From Planktothrix serta PCC 8927 (GTDB taxonomy: Bacteria > Cyanobacteriota > Cyanobacteriia > Cyanobacteriales > Microcoleaceae): a stretch of 58,168 bases of DNA. A program made the translations under genes and the position numbers. Position 1 is the stretch's first letter. Every line of letters starts with the position of its first letter. The notes under the pieces were generated by a model that worked only from the letters and a program-made list of their open reading frames with translations, had not been told where the DNA came from and searched no databases. Below, piece by piece: positions 18,838 through 27,025 of this stretch. The stretch spans positions 29,936 through 88,103 of the forward strand of contig NZ_LR734835.1 of NCBI RefSeq assembly GCF_900010725.2, in the 5' to 3' direction.

Positions 18838-19022
18838 GATGTTGAGTAGGGGTCAGTGGTCAACAGTGGATTCAGTGTGTTATCTATTGTACGATCTCGA
18901 TTGCTTCCAATCCTATCATGTCAAAAATAAACCGATCAAAAATTGGGTCTCGGCTGGGCTAATCTTGATCCGGTGTTACCCGATCAATTCAAAATTTTTC
19001 ATCCTGTAATCAATATCGCTAT

Positions 19023-19901
19023 TTATTCTCCTTCTTTATAAGCTCGAATCATTGCTTGTGTTCCTTGATTTCCGCCTAATCCTTGATCTAATTCTTGGAC
19101 AATTTTAAATAATTTATCGGCTAATTCTGTACCGGGTAAACCGGGATCAGAATTGAGAGTTTCTTGAACAATTCTCAGGTCTTTTAAGATATGTTTAATC
19201 ATAAAACCAGGTTCAAAATCACCGTGAGCGACTTTTAAACCTAAATTCGATAACGCCCAAGATCCGGCGGCTCCGGTGCTACAAATTTTAACGACTAAAT
19301 TGGGATCAATGCCTTGTTTTTCAGCTAATAACAGGGCTTCACAAATGCCAACCATATTTAAAGAACAGAGAATTTGATTACAGAGTTTAACGGCTTGACC
19401 ACTGCCCACTTTGCCACAATACCGGATATTTTTACCCATTGTTTCTAATATCGGTTTAGAGGTTTCAAATATTGTTTCATCTCCACCGACCATAATGGTT
19501 AATGTGCCGTTTTTCGCTCCAACATCACCCCCAGAAACGGGAGCATCTAAAAATTGAATTTCAGCCAGTTCAAGCTGTTGAGAAATGCGACGGGCGGCTT
19601 CTGAACCTATGGTACTAAAATCAATAATAATAGCCCCTGGTTTAGCAAAATGAATTATTCCTTTTTCGCCTAATATCACGGCTTCAACATCAGGAATATC
19701 GCTAACACAGGTACAAATAATATCAATATCTGTAACCGCTTCTTGAATAGAATGAACGATATTAGCCCCCGCTTCTAATGCTATTTTAACACCAGGGCGA
19801 TCGCTCGTTCGATTCCAAGCGTTAACAGAATATCCTGCTTTGGCGAGGTTGGCGCTCATGAAACCACCCATCACCCCTAAACCTAAAAATGCTGTTTTCA
19901 T
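19023..19901 (-). CDS. NAD(P)-dependent oxidoreductase, beta-hydroxyacid dehydrogenase family
   Basis: The 292-residue protein begins with a Rossmann motif (FLGLGVMGGFMSANLAKAGY) followed by NRTSDR, which suits NADP. DAPVSGGDVGAKNGTL contains the family substrate loop, and GSGQAVKLCNQ holds the catalytic lysine region. These motifs place it with 3-hydroxyisobutyrate dehydrogenase, tartronate semialdehyde reductase and glyoxylate/succinic semialdehyde reductases. For a cyanobacterium a small-aldehyde or glyoxylate reductase role is the likeliest, but that is inference. The gene is 4 bp downstream of the zinc-ribbon gene and probably shares its transcript. Confidence 0.85.
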   Translation of the reverse strand: MKTAFLGLGVMGGFMSANLAKAGYSVNAWNRTSDRPGVKIALEAGANIVHSIQEAVTDIDIICTCVSDIPDVEAVILGEKGIIHFAKPGAIIIDFSTIGSEAARRISQQLELAEIQFLDAPVSGGDVGAKNGTLTIMVGGDETIFETSKPILETMGKNIRYCGKVGSGQAVKLCNQILCSLNMVGICEALLLAEKQGIDPNLVVKICSTGAAGSWALSNLGLKVAHGDFEPGFMIKHILKDLRIVQETLNSDPGLPGTELADKLFKIVQELDQGLGGNQGTQAMIRAYKEGE

Positions 19902-19905
19902 TGTT

Positions 19906-20211
19906 CTATTTTATAGCAGGGAACATCGGATCTGGGAACACCGGAGGAACAAACAGGGGGGAACTGTCCCTAACCTTGCTATTCTGTTTGGGGGTTAATA
20001 GGGCAAACTTGTCTGTCTCAAATTCCGACGGTTTGCTATTGTAGGATTGAGGATGTAAGATTTGGGGTTTATTGACCGATACCGAGTTCGTGAGCAAAGT
20101 GCCGCATTCAATACAGAATTTTGCTCGCTGAGAATTATCGAATCCACAACTAGGACAAATCTTATCCATTGTTGTTTCATAATTTGTAGCTAGAATTGGG
20201 ATTTTGCTCAT
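19906..20211 (-). CDS. Zinc-ribbon domain protein
   Basis: I start at the ATG at 20211, preceded by AGAGG; a second ATG at 20169 would begin directly at the ribbon. The 101-residue product has a double CxxC ribbon (ICPSCGFDNSQRAKFCIECG) at about residues 18-37 that should bind one zinc. The rest is low-complexity and rich in Pro and Ser. The last residues, FPAIK, and the stop codon lie in a degenerate GGGAACA/TATAGCA repeat, so the present C-terminus may derive from repeat DNA. Function is unknown. Confidence 0.65.
   Translation of the reverse strand: MSKIPILATNYETTMDKICPSCGFDNSQRAKFCIECGTLLTNSVSVNKPQILHPQSYNSKPSEFETDKFALLTPKQNSKVRDSSPLFVPPVFPDPMFPAIK
19912..19986. repeat. Degenerate TATAGCA/GGGAACA repeat inside the zinc-ribbon gene 3' end
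   Basis: TATAGCAGGGAAC at 19912 and TTGCTATT near 19978 resemble the ends of the heptamer elements at 12838, 52561 and 56878. The central heptamers are eroded. It encodes the last 25 or so residues of the zinc-ribbon protein. Confidence 0.5.
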
Positions 20212-20343
20212 TTTCAACCTCTGTTGGAGCTTAAACTCGGTTTCAATCTTAATTTAGGGGGTTAGACTTCTGGTCTCATTAAAACTAAAGGCATAATAAG
20301 ATATCAATAAATTAAGTTCAGTATATAAGGTGTATAGGTAAAT

Positions 20344-21708
20344 ATGGGTTTTGAACAAAATTACAACAAACAGTGCTTAGAAAAGCTGATCTGGGCTATG
20401 CAGAAGCTTGAAATTGATTGTGACGAGACAGAACTGCCTAAAATAGCGGAACTGATTGTACAAACGATGACCGGGCCTTGGCGCTATTTTCACACCCCGA
20501 ATCATATTTTTGAGGTAGGGGGAGAGGATGATCCGATTGAAGTTTTAGCCGCCCTATTTCATGATGTTGTCTATGTGCAGGTGGATCAGAGTGTTAATTT
20601 TAATTTAACCTACTATATAGCACCTTTTATTCGGCAAGTTGGAGAACATTTACTGATCCGTGATTCGGAAGACTTACCGCCCGATCAAAGTTTTGAAATG
20701 GTTAGACAAATCTTTGATTTTGCTCCGGGTCAAACTCTGTCTCCGATGAGTGGACAAAATGAATTTTTGAGTGGATTAGTGGCAAGCAAAGTATTAGAAC
20801 CGTTGTTACCTTTAGAGCTATTGGTGCAAATAGTGGCTTGTATTGAAGCAACTATTCCCTTTCGCACAAAAACGGAATTAGGAAGCAATAGCGATATTTT
20901 ATATCAACGGTTAAAAGAGGTTTATGGGACATTTAACCTGAAATTAACCGATGAGGAATTAATTGAAACAGTGAAACGTTCTGTGAGACTTTCTAATCGA
21001 GATGTGGGGAGTTTTGCCCATATTAGTGCAGCTAAATTTTTAGATAATACCTGGAATTTATTACCCGAAACCAATCATTATCTGAAAAATTCTAGTTCCT
21101 ATACAATTAATCAATATCGGACAGCATTGCAAAAAATGGAAGGGTTTATGAATTTTATTAAACCCGAAATTATTTTTCATCATTTCCAAGGATATCCTGA
21201 TGATCTCACCTATAAAGAGTTAGTTTCCAGAGCTAGAAGAAATATTGAGGTGGGGCGATTATATTTGGCAAGTAAGTTATTTACAATTGCGTTTTTAGAG
21301 GCGTTATCATTACGATTTGGGCGAGTAATTCCGGTTTCAACCTTGATGGGTGAAATGCCTACAGAGGGATTTTCAGCTATTTCGATCGCGGATTTTCTTC
21401 CCCCAAACCCGAACCCTCACCAACCCCAAACGGAATTAGAACAACTGGTTTTGACCTTATTAGATGAAGGGCGAACTCAAAGCTCATCCTATGATATTAA
21501 AAATTCTCCCTTAACTACTTATATGGTTAAATGTTTAGGGTTTGATGAAATTGTCCATCAACGCAACCGCGCCCAAGAATTTTTTCAAGATAAAATTACT
21601 CATGAAGAATTTTTAGCCGGTTGTGATGCTGATGTTAAAAAAGCGGTTACTAATGGAATTGTTCAATTATTTGATTCTCGCAAAACAGCCCTTTGTCAAT
21701 CGTTATAA
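20344..21708 (+). CDS. HD-domain-like protein
   Basis: The 454-residue protein carries WRYFHTPNHI (H50, H54) followed by LAALFHDVVY (H73, D74). This is the layout of small metal-dependent HD-superfamily phosphohydrolases, in which histidines and an HD pair bind the metal. The normal family is about 200 residues, so the C-terminal 200 residues are an extension that I do not recognise; they include IIFHHFQGYPDDLTYKEL and a proline-rich linker (PPNPNPHQPQTE). No signal peptide is present. The gene is alone on its strand. Substrate is unknown; the HD assignment rests on motif spacing. Confidence 0.6.
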   Translation: MGFEQNYNKQCLEKLIWAMQKLEIDCDETELPKIAELIVQTMTGPWRYFHTPNHIFEVGGEDDPIEVLAALFHDVVYVQVDQSVNFNLTYYIAPFIRQVGEHLLIRDSEDLPPDQSFEMVRQIFDFAPGQTLSPMSGQNEFLSGLVASKVLEPLLPLELLVQIVACIEATIPFRTKTELGSNSDILYQRLKEVYGTFNLKLTDEELIETVKRSVRLSNRDVGSFAHISAAKFLDNTWNLLPETNHYLKNSSSYTINQYRTALQKMEGFMNFIKPEIIFHHFQGYPDDLTYKELVSRARRNIEVGRLYLASKLFTIAFLEALSLRFGRVIPVSTLMGEMPTEGFSAISIADFLPPNPNPHQPQTELEQLVLTLLDEGRTQSSSYDIKNSPLTTYMVKCLGFDEIVHQRNRAQEFFQDKITHEEFLAGCDADVKKAVTNGIVQLFDSRKTALCQSL

Positions 21709-21710
21709 GA

Positions 21711-21769
21711 GGGAACAGGGAACAGGGAACAGGGAACAGGGAATAGGGAATAGGGAATAGGGAATAGGG
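21711..21769. repeat. GGGAACA/GGGAATA heptamer array
   Basis: About eight tandem heptamers shift from GGGAACA to GGGAATA between two convergent genes, the HD-like gene and tatC. They leave only a few other bases in the gap. Confidence 0.85.
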
Positions 21770-21782
21770 CTTTATTTTTTAT

Positions 21783-22853
21783 TTATTTTGAGTAATGTTC
21801 TGAGGTATTTTCAATCAGTTTAACAATGCCAATTCCGCCAAAATAAAGCCCTAATATAGCCCCTGCTAATAAACTTTGGGTTAAGGGGTCAGTTGAGGGT
21901 GTTAATACTGCACCTAATACGGCTCCTGCTAAGATAACGTATCGCCAACCGGATAACATTTTCTCAGAAGATACAATTTTTAAAGCTCCTAATATGGCTT
22001 GAATTACAGGAATTTGAAAGGCTATTCCGGTACAAAATAATAAAACTAAAACAAATTCAAAGTATTTTTCAATAGAAAAGAACTGTTCAACTACATCCGC
22101 CCCATAACTAATAAAAAAGTTCAACGCCGCCGGAATTAACGCCACATAAGCAAAGCCTAAACCTAATAGAAATAAAACACTAGAACCTAATACGACTGGC
22201 CCTAATAAACGCCGTTCTCTGCGAGTTAAACCCGGTAAAACAAACAGGGTAATTTGATATAAAATAAACGGAGTAGCCACAACTAATCCACTGTAACCCG
22301 CAACTTTTAAGGAAACAAAGAAATATTCTCCGGGGGCTAGTTGGACAAATTTAATCGCCCCGGCTGGACGTTGTAATAGTTGTACAATTGGATTAACAAA
22401 TGCAAAGCAGCCAATAATCGCAATAAATACCGCAATTAGAGAATAAAAAATCCGTTGTCTTAATTCTTCCAAATGGTCGAATAAACCCATTTCCACTTCA
22501 TCAGGAATTTCATCAAAAAACTCGTCTTTTAAATCTTCTGTCTGATTAAAATTAGATTTTTGAGGATTATAATATTCAAGCTGAGATAAATCCTGTTGCG
22601 GAACATCAACGGGAGAATCTATAATTGGTGTATTTTCATCCTCTGTTGTTAAAGTAACAGATTCATCTAATACAGGTTCTAAACCCGATAATTCTCCTTC
22701 CTCAGAAACATTAACCTCCTGGGAAATTTCCTCAAGAATTGCGTTCTGTTCCTCCTCAACAGATGAAACAACATTAACATTTTCATCCGTTTGAGGTGAA
22801 AAAGGCTGATTTGAGTTAGATTCCGGTGTCTCTAAATTTGAGGAAGACGTCAT
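21783..22853 (-). CDS. tatC: Sec-independent protein translocase TatC with acidic N-terminal extension
   Basis: From residue about 120 the protein is TatC: the start [17 protein letters not shown] is diagnostic for the twin-arginine signal binding region, and six membrane segments follow to residue about 345. TatC recognises folded twin-arginine precursors and works with TatA. The first 120 residues are an additional, very acidic, low-complexity segment rich in Glu, Asp, Ser and Asn, so the product is 356 residues against about 250 for a usual TatC. There is no alternative ATG close to the TatC core except M122, so the extension may be real or translation may start internally. Confidence 0.93.
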   Translation of the reverse strand: MTSSSNLETPESNSNQPFSPQTDENVNVVSSVEEEQNAILEEISQEVNVSEEGELSGLEPVLDESVTLTTEDENTPIIDSPVDVPQQDLSQLEYYNPQKSNFNQTEDLKDEFFDEIPDEVEMGLFDHLEELRQRIFYSLIAVFIAIIGCFAFVNPIVQLLQRPAGAIKFVQLAPGEYFFVSLKVAGYSGLVVATPFILYQITLFVLPGLTRRERRLLGPVVLGSSVLFLLGLGFAYVALIPAALNFFISYGADVVEQFFSIEKYFEFVLVLLFCTGIAFQIPVIQAILGALKIVSSEKMLSGWRYVILAGAVLGAVLTPSTDPLTQSLLAGAILGLYFGGIGIVKLIENTSEHYSK

Positions 22854-23063
22854 AATTACAAGTGAGCGTTTAGACTAAAGTTTAAGACTCCCCGCTCTAA
22901 AAAAACGGGGATATTTGAGGACTGATGATGAATTTTTAGCAAACGTTTATTCTACTTCAGAATTTAAGCGTTAGATTAGATTGAATAACCACCAGGCTAA
23001 AACTGAGATCAGGAACAGGATTGATCTTAATCCCCCTCCCCTCCAATTTTCTACTTCAATCTT

Positions 23064-24566
23064 ATGAAAAGAATACAACGTTATCCTCTGCTATTTTTAG
23101 ACATTTTAAAGCATCTGGGTTGTAATTTGACGAGAAACCGGGTTTACAAACGAATGCGGCGAACCCTTCCCATTGTCCTCTTCGGTTTGGTGGTGATGGG
23201 ACTATCGACCTCCGGGGCGAGTTTCGGGGAGTTGTCCGTGAGTCCCCCAGTTCTAAGCGAACCCGCCCCGACTGTCCCCAGGGAAATTACTCGCAGTATC
23301 AACGGTAACAATCCCATCACCACGATGGAGAAAAAATGGGAATTAGACTATGAAACCTATTTTGGTCGAAATTTAACCGATAGCGAACTTCAGGCTCCTG
23401 ATATTGCCAAAATTTTAACTCAAATTAGCCAAAAAACCCAAACAAAACCTGCTGTTCTCTGGGTAGTTCCTGAACCCGAAGGATTAGTTTTAGCCTTAGT
23501 TACCCCTGGAAAAGAACCTTTAGGTCTAATCCAACCCAATGTGATCACAGAAAATTTAAAAGCTGAGGTGATCAATTTATATCAAGAAATCACCAATCCT
23601 CGAAAATTACAAAGTCGTTCTTATTTAGAACCGGCTCAACGACTTTATAATCAGATTATTAAGCCCATTGAAGCCCAATTAGAAGCCGAAAATATTGATA
23701 CAATATTATTTTGTTTAGGTCAGGGATTACGAACTCTCCCCCTAGCGGTTTTACAGGATGGAGAACGTTTTTTAATTGAAAAATATGCCCTAACTCGGAT
23801 TCCGGCTTTTAATCTGATGAATCTAAATTATGAAACGGTAAAAAATGCTGCTGTCTTAGCAATGGGAGCCTCAGAATTTAAAAATCAAAATCCCTTACCT
23901 GCGGTTCCTTTTGAGTTATCTACTATTGTCAACTCTGATGGGATGAATGGAAACATCACTCTTCCGATTACAAATCTGGAGAATTCGCCCCAGTGGGAAG
24001 GACAATCTTTTCTCAATCAAGGGTTTACTGTCGATAATTTAAAACGTCTGTTAAGCCTCAGTCCCTATAGAATTGTTCATCTGGCGACCCATGCGGAATT
24101 TAAACCCGGAAAACCCGGAAATTCCTATATACAATTTTGGAATGAGCAGCTAAAATTAGATCAAATGGGTCAGTTTAATTGGAAAAATCCCCCGATTGAA
24201 TTATTAGTTTTAAGCGCTTGTAAAACGGCTGTTGGGGATAAAGATGCGGAATTAGGATTTGCAGGATTAGCCTTTCAGTCGGGAGTAAAAACGGCTTTAG
24301 CGAGTTTATGGTATGTCAGCGACACAGGAACTTTAGCCTTAATGAGTGAGTTTTATCAACAGTTAAAAACCACTTCTACCAAAGCACAAGCTTTACAACA
24401 AACTCAAATTCAGATGTTAAAAGGTGATGTCCGTTTACAACAGGGAGAATTATTATTATCACGCGGTGAAATTTCTTTACCCCCGGAAATTGCATCAGAG
24501 GGAACCGATAATCTTTCCCATCCTTATTATTGGGGAGCATTTACATTAATTGGCAGTCCTTGGTAG
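23064..24566 (+). CDS. CHAT-domain protein (caspase-like protease fold)
   Basis: This 500-residue protein has an N-terminal hydrophobic segment (residues about 34-53) that may be a signal anchor. A CHAT domain covers residues about 200-500. The putative catalytic dyad is H343 in VHLATHAEF and C386 in LVLSACKTA, both in conserved positions. GFAGLAFQSGVKTALASLW and the closing YYWGAFTLIGSPW are typical of cyanobacterial CHAT proteins. CHAT peptidases act in proteolytic signalling, and in some systems in defence. TPR repeats usually found with CHAT are absent here. A histidine phosphatase gene starts 30 bp downstream. Substrate unknown. Confidence 0.85.
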   Translation: MKRIQRYPLLFLDILKHLGCNLTRNRVYKRMRRTLPIVLFGLVVMGLSTSGASFGELSVSPPVLSEPAPTVPREITRSINGNNPITTMEKKWELDYETYFGRNLTDSELQAPDIAKILTQISQKTQTKPAVLWVVPEPEGLVLALVTPGKEPLGLIQPNVITENLKAEVINLYQEITNPRKLQSRSYLEPAQRLYNQIIKPIEAQLEAENIDTILFCLGQGLRTLPLAVLQDGERFLIEKYALTRIPAFNLMNLNYETVKNAAVLAMGASEFKNQNPLPAVPFELSTIVNSDGMNGNITLPITNLENSPQWEGQSFLNQGFTVDNLKRLLSLSPYRIVHLATHAEFKPGKPGNSYIQFWNEQLKLDQMGQFNWKNPPIELLVLSACKTAVGDKDAELGFAGLAFQSGVKTALASLWYVSDTGTLALMSEFYQQLKTTSTKAQALQQTQIQMLKGDVRLQQGELLLSRGEISLPPEIASEGTDNLSHPYYWGAFTLIGSPW

Positions 24567-24596
24567 GGTTAAGAGGAAACAATATAAAGCGGAATT

Positions 24597-25229
24597 ATGC
24601 CTCAAACGGTTTGGATAGCACGACATGGTAATCGGATTGATTTTGTCAATCCCGCTTGGTTTAATACCGCAGAACGACGTTATGACCCCCATTTATCCGA
24701 TGATGGTGAAATTCAAGCCAAACAATTAGCAAATCGTTTAGTCGGGGAAGGAATTACTCAAATTATTGCTTCTCCGTTTTTAAGGACGGTACAAACGGCG
24801 AATGCTGTGGCTGAAAAGTTAGATTTATCGATTAAGTTAGATTGGGGATTAGGAGAATGGTTAAATCCTGACTGGATGAGTTGTCCTGAAACCTTACCCC
24901 TAGCAATTTTATCTCAAGAATTCCCCCGCATTGATTTATCCCATCCCGTCGGAGTCTTCCACTATCCTGAAACCTGGGAAGATTGTTTAAAACGCACCGC
25001 AGACACCGCTAAACGGCTAGTTAATACTTTTCCCCAGGATGATTTATTATTAGTTGGACATGGTGCTTCTGTATTAGGAACAGCACTCGCATTGATTCCT
25101 AGTTTAAAGGAAACGGAGATAAAACCTTCGTTATGTTGTTTATTCAAATTGGTTCAAAATGGAGAGAAATGGATACTAGAACTCAACGATGATACCGAGC
25201 ATCTTACCGAATCAGAAACGGTAATCTAA
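24597..25229 (+). CDS. Histidine phosphatase family protein
   Basis: The 210-residue product opens with VWIARHGNRIDF, the RHG motif that carries the phospho-accepting histidine. LLLVGHGASVLG near residue 152 has the second catalytic histidine, and IIASPFLRTVQTA is the third conserved block. This is the phosphoglycerate-mutase-like fold, usually a small-molecule or phosphoprotein phosphatase. The Asn after RHG (usually E or Q) suggests an unusual substrate. It lies 30 bp after the CHAT gene and is probably cotranscribed. Specific substrate unknown. Confidence 0.85.
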   Translation: MPQTVWIARHGNRIDFVNPAWFNTAERRYDPHLSDDGEIQAKQLANRLVGEGITQIIASPFLRTVQTANAVAEKLDLSIKLDWGLGEWLNPDWMSCPETLPLAILSQEFPRIDLSHPVGVFHYPETWEDCLKRTADTAKRLVNTFPQDDLLLVGHGASVLGTALALIPSLKETEIKPSLCCLFKLVQNGEKWILELNDDTEHLTESETVI

Positions 25230-25240
25230 CAGTTTTTAGT

Positions 25241-25735
25241 TCAAGTTGTAGGCAGATTTCTGCGTTTAATTTCCTCTGGAAATTCTGGGACTAACAAAGA
25301 TTTACTTAATTCTCCTTGGCGATTGTAAAATTTCATTTTACCCTGGATATCGCAAACCCAAACTTCTTCTGCTCCTGCTGCGAAATACAAATCTTTTTTT
25401 TCCAACATTTCTTCTAATGTATTACTAGAAGATTTTACTTCTACGCAAATTTCTGGTGCAACTGAAGCTACTGTTTCCTCTAAAATAATATCGGCTATTT
25501 GATCGCTAGTCCAAACAACATCAGCAACTTTAACTCCGTCCGTTGTTTGAATTGCACATTCTGGAAATGCCAAACCCTTTTCTATTAGAGAACTCAACAA
25601 AGTTATAATTATACCTTGATAAGCTGAATGTTTAGGTTTGGCTGGACTCATGACAATTTGTCCCCATTTATTCAATTCAATTTTAAAGGGTAAGTCTTGC
25701 AACTGTTTATTTTCACAAACTTCTTGCCATTGCAT
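25241..25735 (-). CDS. Uma2 family endonuclease-like protein
   Basis: This 164-residue protein is a member of the very numerous cyanobacterial Uma2 (DUF820) family with a PD-(D/E)xK fold. The start MQWQEVCENKQLQDLPFKIE, the motif PEICVEVKSSSNT with the conserved Glu and Lys, and AGAEEVWVCDIQGK fit the family. Nuclease activity is inferred from fold only. It is convergent with the phosphatase gene (11-bp gap). Many such genes are mobile, and here it sits beside a broken AbrB gene. Confidence 0.85.
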   Translation of the reverse strand: MQWQEVCENKQLQDLPFKIELNKWGQIVMSPAKPKHSAYQGIIITLLSSLIEKGLAFPECAIQTTDGVKVADVVWTSDQIADIILEETVASVAPEICVEVKSSSNTLEEMLEKKDLYFAAGAEEVWVCDIQGKMKFYNRQGELSKSLLVPEFPEEIKRRNLPTT

Positions 25736-25822
25736 AGCCAGCTACCTCAATTGCTTACGATAATTTTAACACTAAGGTTGGAGCGATCGCACTTTTTAAC
25801 CCATGTTTAGTATCTAGTCCTT

Positions 25823-26068
25823 TCAAGCTGACTCTCCTGCACACTCAGAGATCGCCCCATCCATTTCTTCCAGAGAAACAGCTTTTCTACCTTCTTCATA
25901 CAGCATCCCAGATAATTCTCTGACATCAATTTTACCGGGTTGTAAATAAACTTTGCCATCTGACCCGATCGCAAAATCAATTGAGTCGCCCGGTTGCAGT
26001 TTGAGTCATTGTATAATTTCTAAAGGAATCGCAACTTGTCCAGAATTAGTTAATTTTGTTATTGTCAT
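25823..26068 (-). pseudogene. AbrB/MazE-type antitoxin gene with internal stop
   Basis: The minus-strand frame from the ATG at 26068 reads MTITKLTNSGQVAIPLEIIQ, then TGA at 26008-26006, then LKLQPGDSIDFAIGSDGKVY and on to a stop at 25823-25825, 82 codons in all. The reading frame is intact apart from the single TGA, which a one-base change would turn into CGA (Arg). The motifs are those of AbrB-like antitoxins. No PIN-domain toxin follows; Uma2 is next. It begins 2 bp after the Nudix stop. It could be an orphan broken antitoxin, or the TGA could be a sequencing error. Confidence 0.85.
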
Positions 26069-26070
26069 TT

Positions 26071-26502
26071 TTACTCACAATATTGTAAAAACTGTTCAGG
26101 AAATAGAATCAATTCTCCTGATTTAAACTGTTCTAGGGGAACCCATAAGGCTTTTTTCGTGCGTTTTTTCTCCAGAAATTCTAGTTCTTCAAGTTGGTAA
26201 AATTTAAGATCAACAAAATCACATTTATAGAGTTGAATTAACTCATGGTAACTTTTTTTGTCGTAAATAAAAATATTCTCTAAACAGCCTAAATAGTGAA
26301 TATTTGTTAATTCCGCTTGAATCTCTTCTTGAAATTCTCGTTTTAAGGCATCAATGCTCAATTCTCCAAAGTCAACGCCTCCTCCTAATGCGCGATAGAA
26401 AGTTTGTTTTTTAATTTTATCATAACCTTGGGAAACAAAAATGCGATCGCTATTTTGAATTAATCCTAATGCTAACACTCGAATTTTACTGGGTTTAGAC
26501 AT
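26071..26502 (-). CDS. Nudix hydrolase
   Basis: I start at the ATG at 26502 rather than an in-frame upstream codon, because MSKPSKIRVLALGLIQNSDR is the usual family start. The 143-residue protein has a complete Nudix box, GxxxxxExxxxxxxREFQEE, in GGGVDFGELSIDALKREFQE. It should hydrolyse a nucleoside diphosphate linked to another group. Substrate cannot be predicted. The gene lies 58 bp after the DUF3531 gene on the same strand, and a GTAGAGAC-type palindrome occupies that gap. It is directly followed by the broken AbrB gene. Confidence 0.85.
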   Translation of the reverse strand: MSKPSKIRVLALGLIQNSDRIFVSQGYDKIKKQTFYRALGGGVDFGELSIDALKREFQEEIQAELTNIHYLGCLENIFIYDKKSYHELIQLYKCDFVDLKFYQLEELEFLEKKRTKKALWVPLEQFKSGELILFPEQFLQYCE

Positions 26503-26530
26503 AACTAAAATCAGGATAGTATAGAGAGAC

Positions 26531-26558
26531 AGAGAGACGCGCCATAGCACGTCTCTAC
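26531..26558. repeat. GTAGAGAC-family palindrome
   Basis: AGAGACGCGCCATAGCACGTCTCT is a near-perfect palindrome of the type GTAGAGACGTGCTATGGCGCGTCTCTAC. Another copy lies at 48347. Confidence 0.7.
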
Positions 26559-26560
26559 TA

Positions 26561-27013
26561 CTAATTATAATCGCCTACACTGGATTGATAAACATCTTTT
26601 TCAATCGGCCAATCCTCATTTTCACCGCCAAAAATTATTTTTTCAATGATCACATATTCTTGACTCAATTGACGAAAAGCATTGATTAAAACATCGAGAG
26701 CAAAAGCATCACTGGTTCCCAAATCAAACCAACACCGCGCCCAGACTCCCTCATATTCGATTTCTCCCATATTGTGCATCAATGCCATCATACTATTATC
26801 AACAATTGCATCATCATAGGTTAAATAATTTAAGTCAATTCCTGTGTCCTGAACCTGTAGATTTTCGGCGTTAAACCCTCCCATTTTTCCTAATAAAAAC
26901 CAAGAATCAAACACTTCCTCAATATAATCCCGTTCACTCCGCGAGGGAACCGTTTGAAATTGTAGCCAAATCCAAATATCAAAAGGATTACATTCTCTAA
27001 ACAAAACTTCCAT
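26561..27013 (-). CDS. DUF3531 family protein
   Basis: The 150-residue protein starts MEVLFRECNPFDIWIWLQFQ and contains the family stretch VWARCWFDLGTSDAFALDVL. This is DUF3531, a family confined to cyanobacteria and plastid-bearing eukaryotes; its biochemical role is not settled. No membrane segment or signal peptide is visible. It is 12 bp downstream of the TPR gene on the same strand and is probably cotranscribed. Confidence 0.85.
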   Translation of the reverse strand: MEVLFRECNPFDIWIWLQFQTVPSRSERDYIEEVFDSWFLLGKMGGFNAENLQVQDTGIDLNYLTYDDAIVDNSMMALMHNMGEIEYEGVWARCWFDLGTSDAFALDVLINAFRQLSQEYVIIEKIIFGGENEDWPIEKDVYQSSVGDYN

Positions 27014-27025
27014 AATAATAAACAG

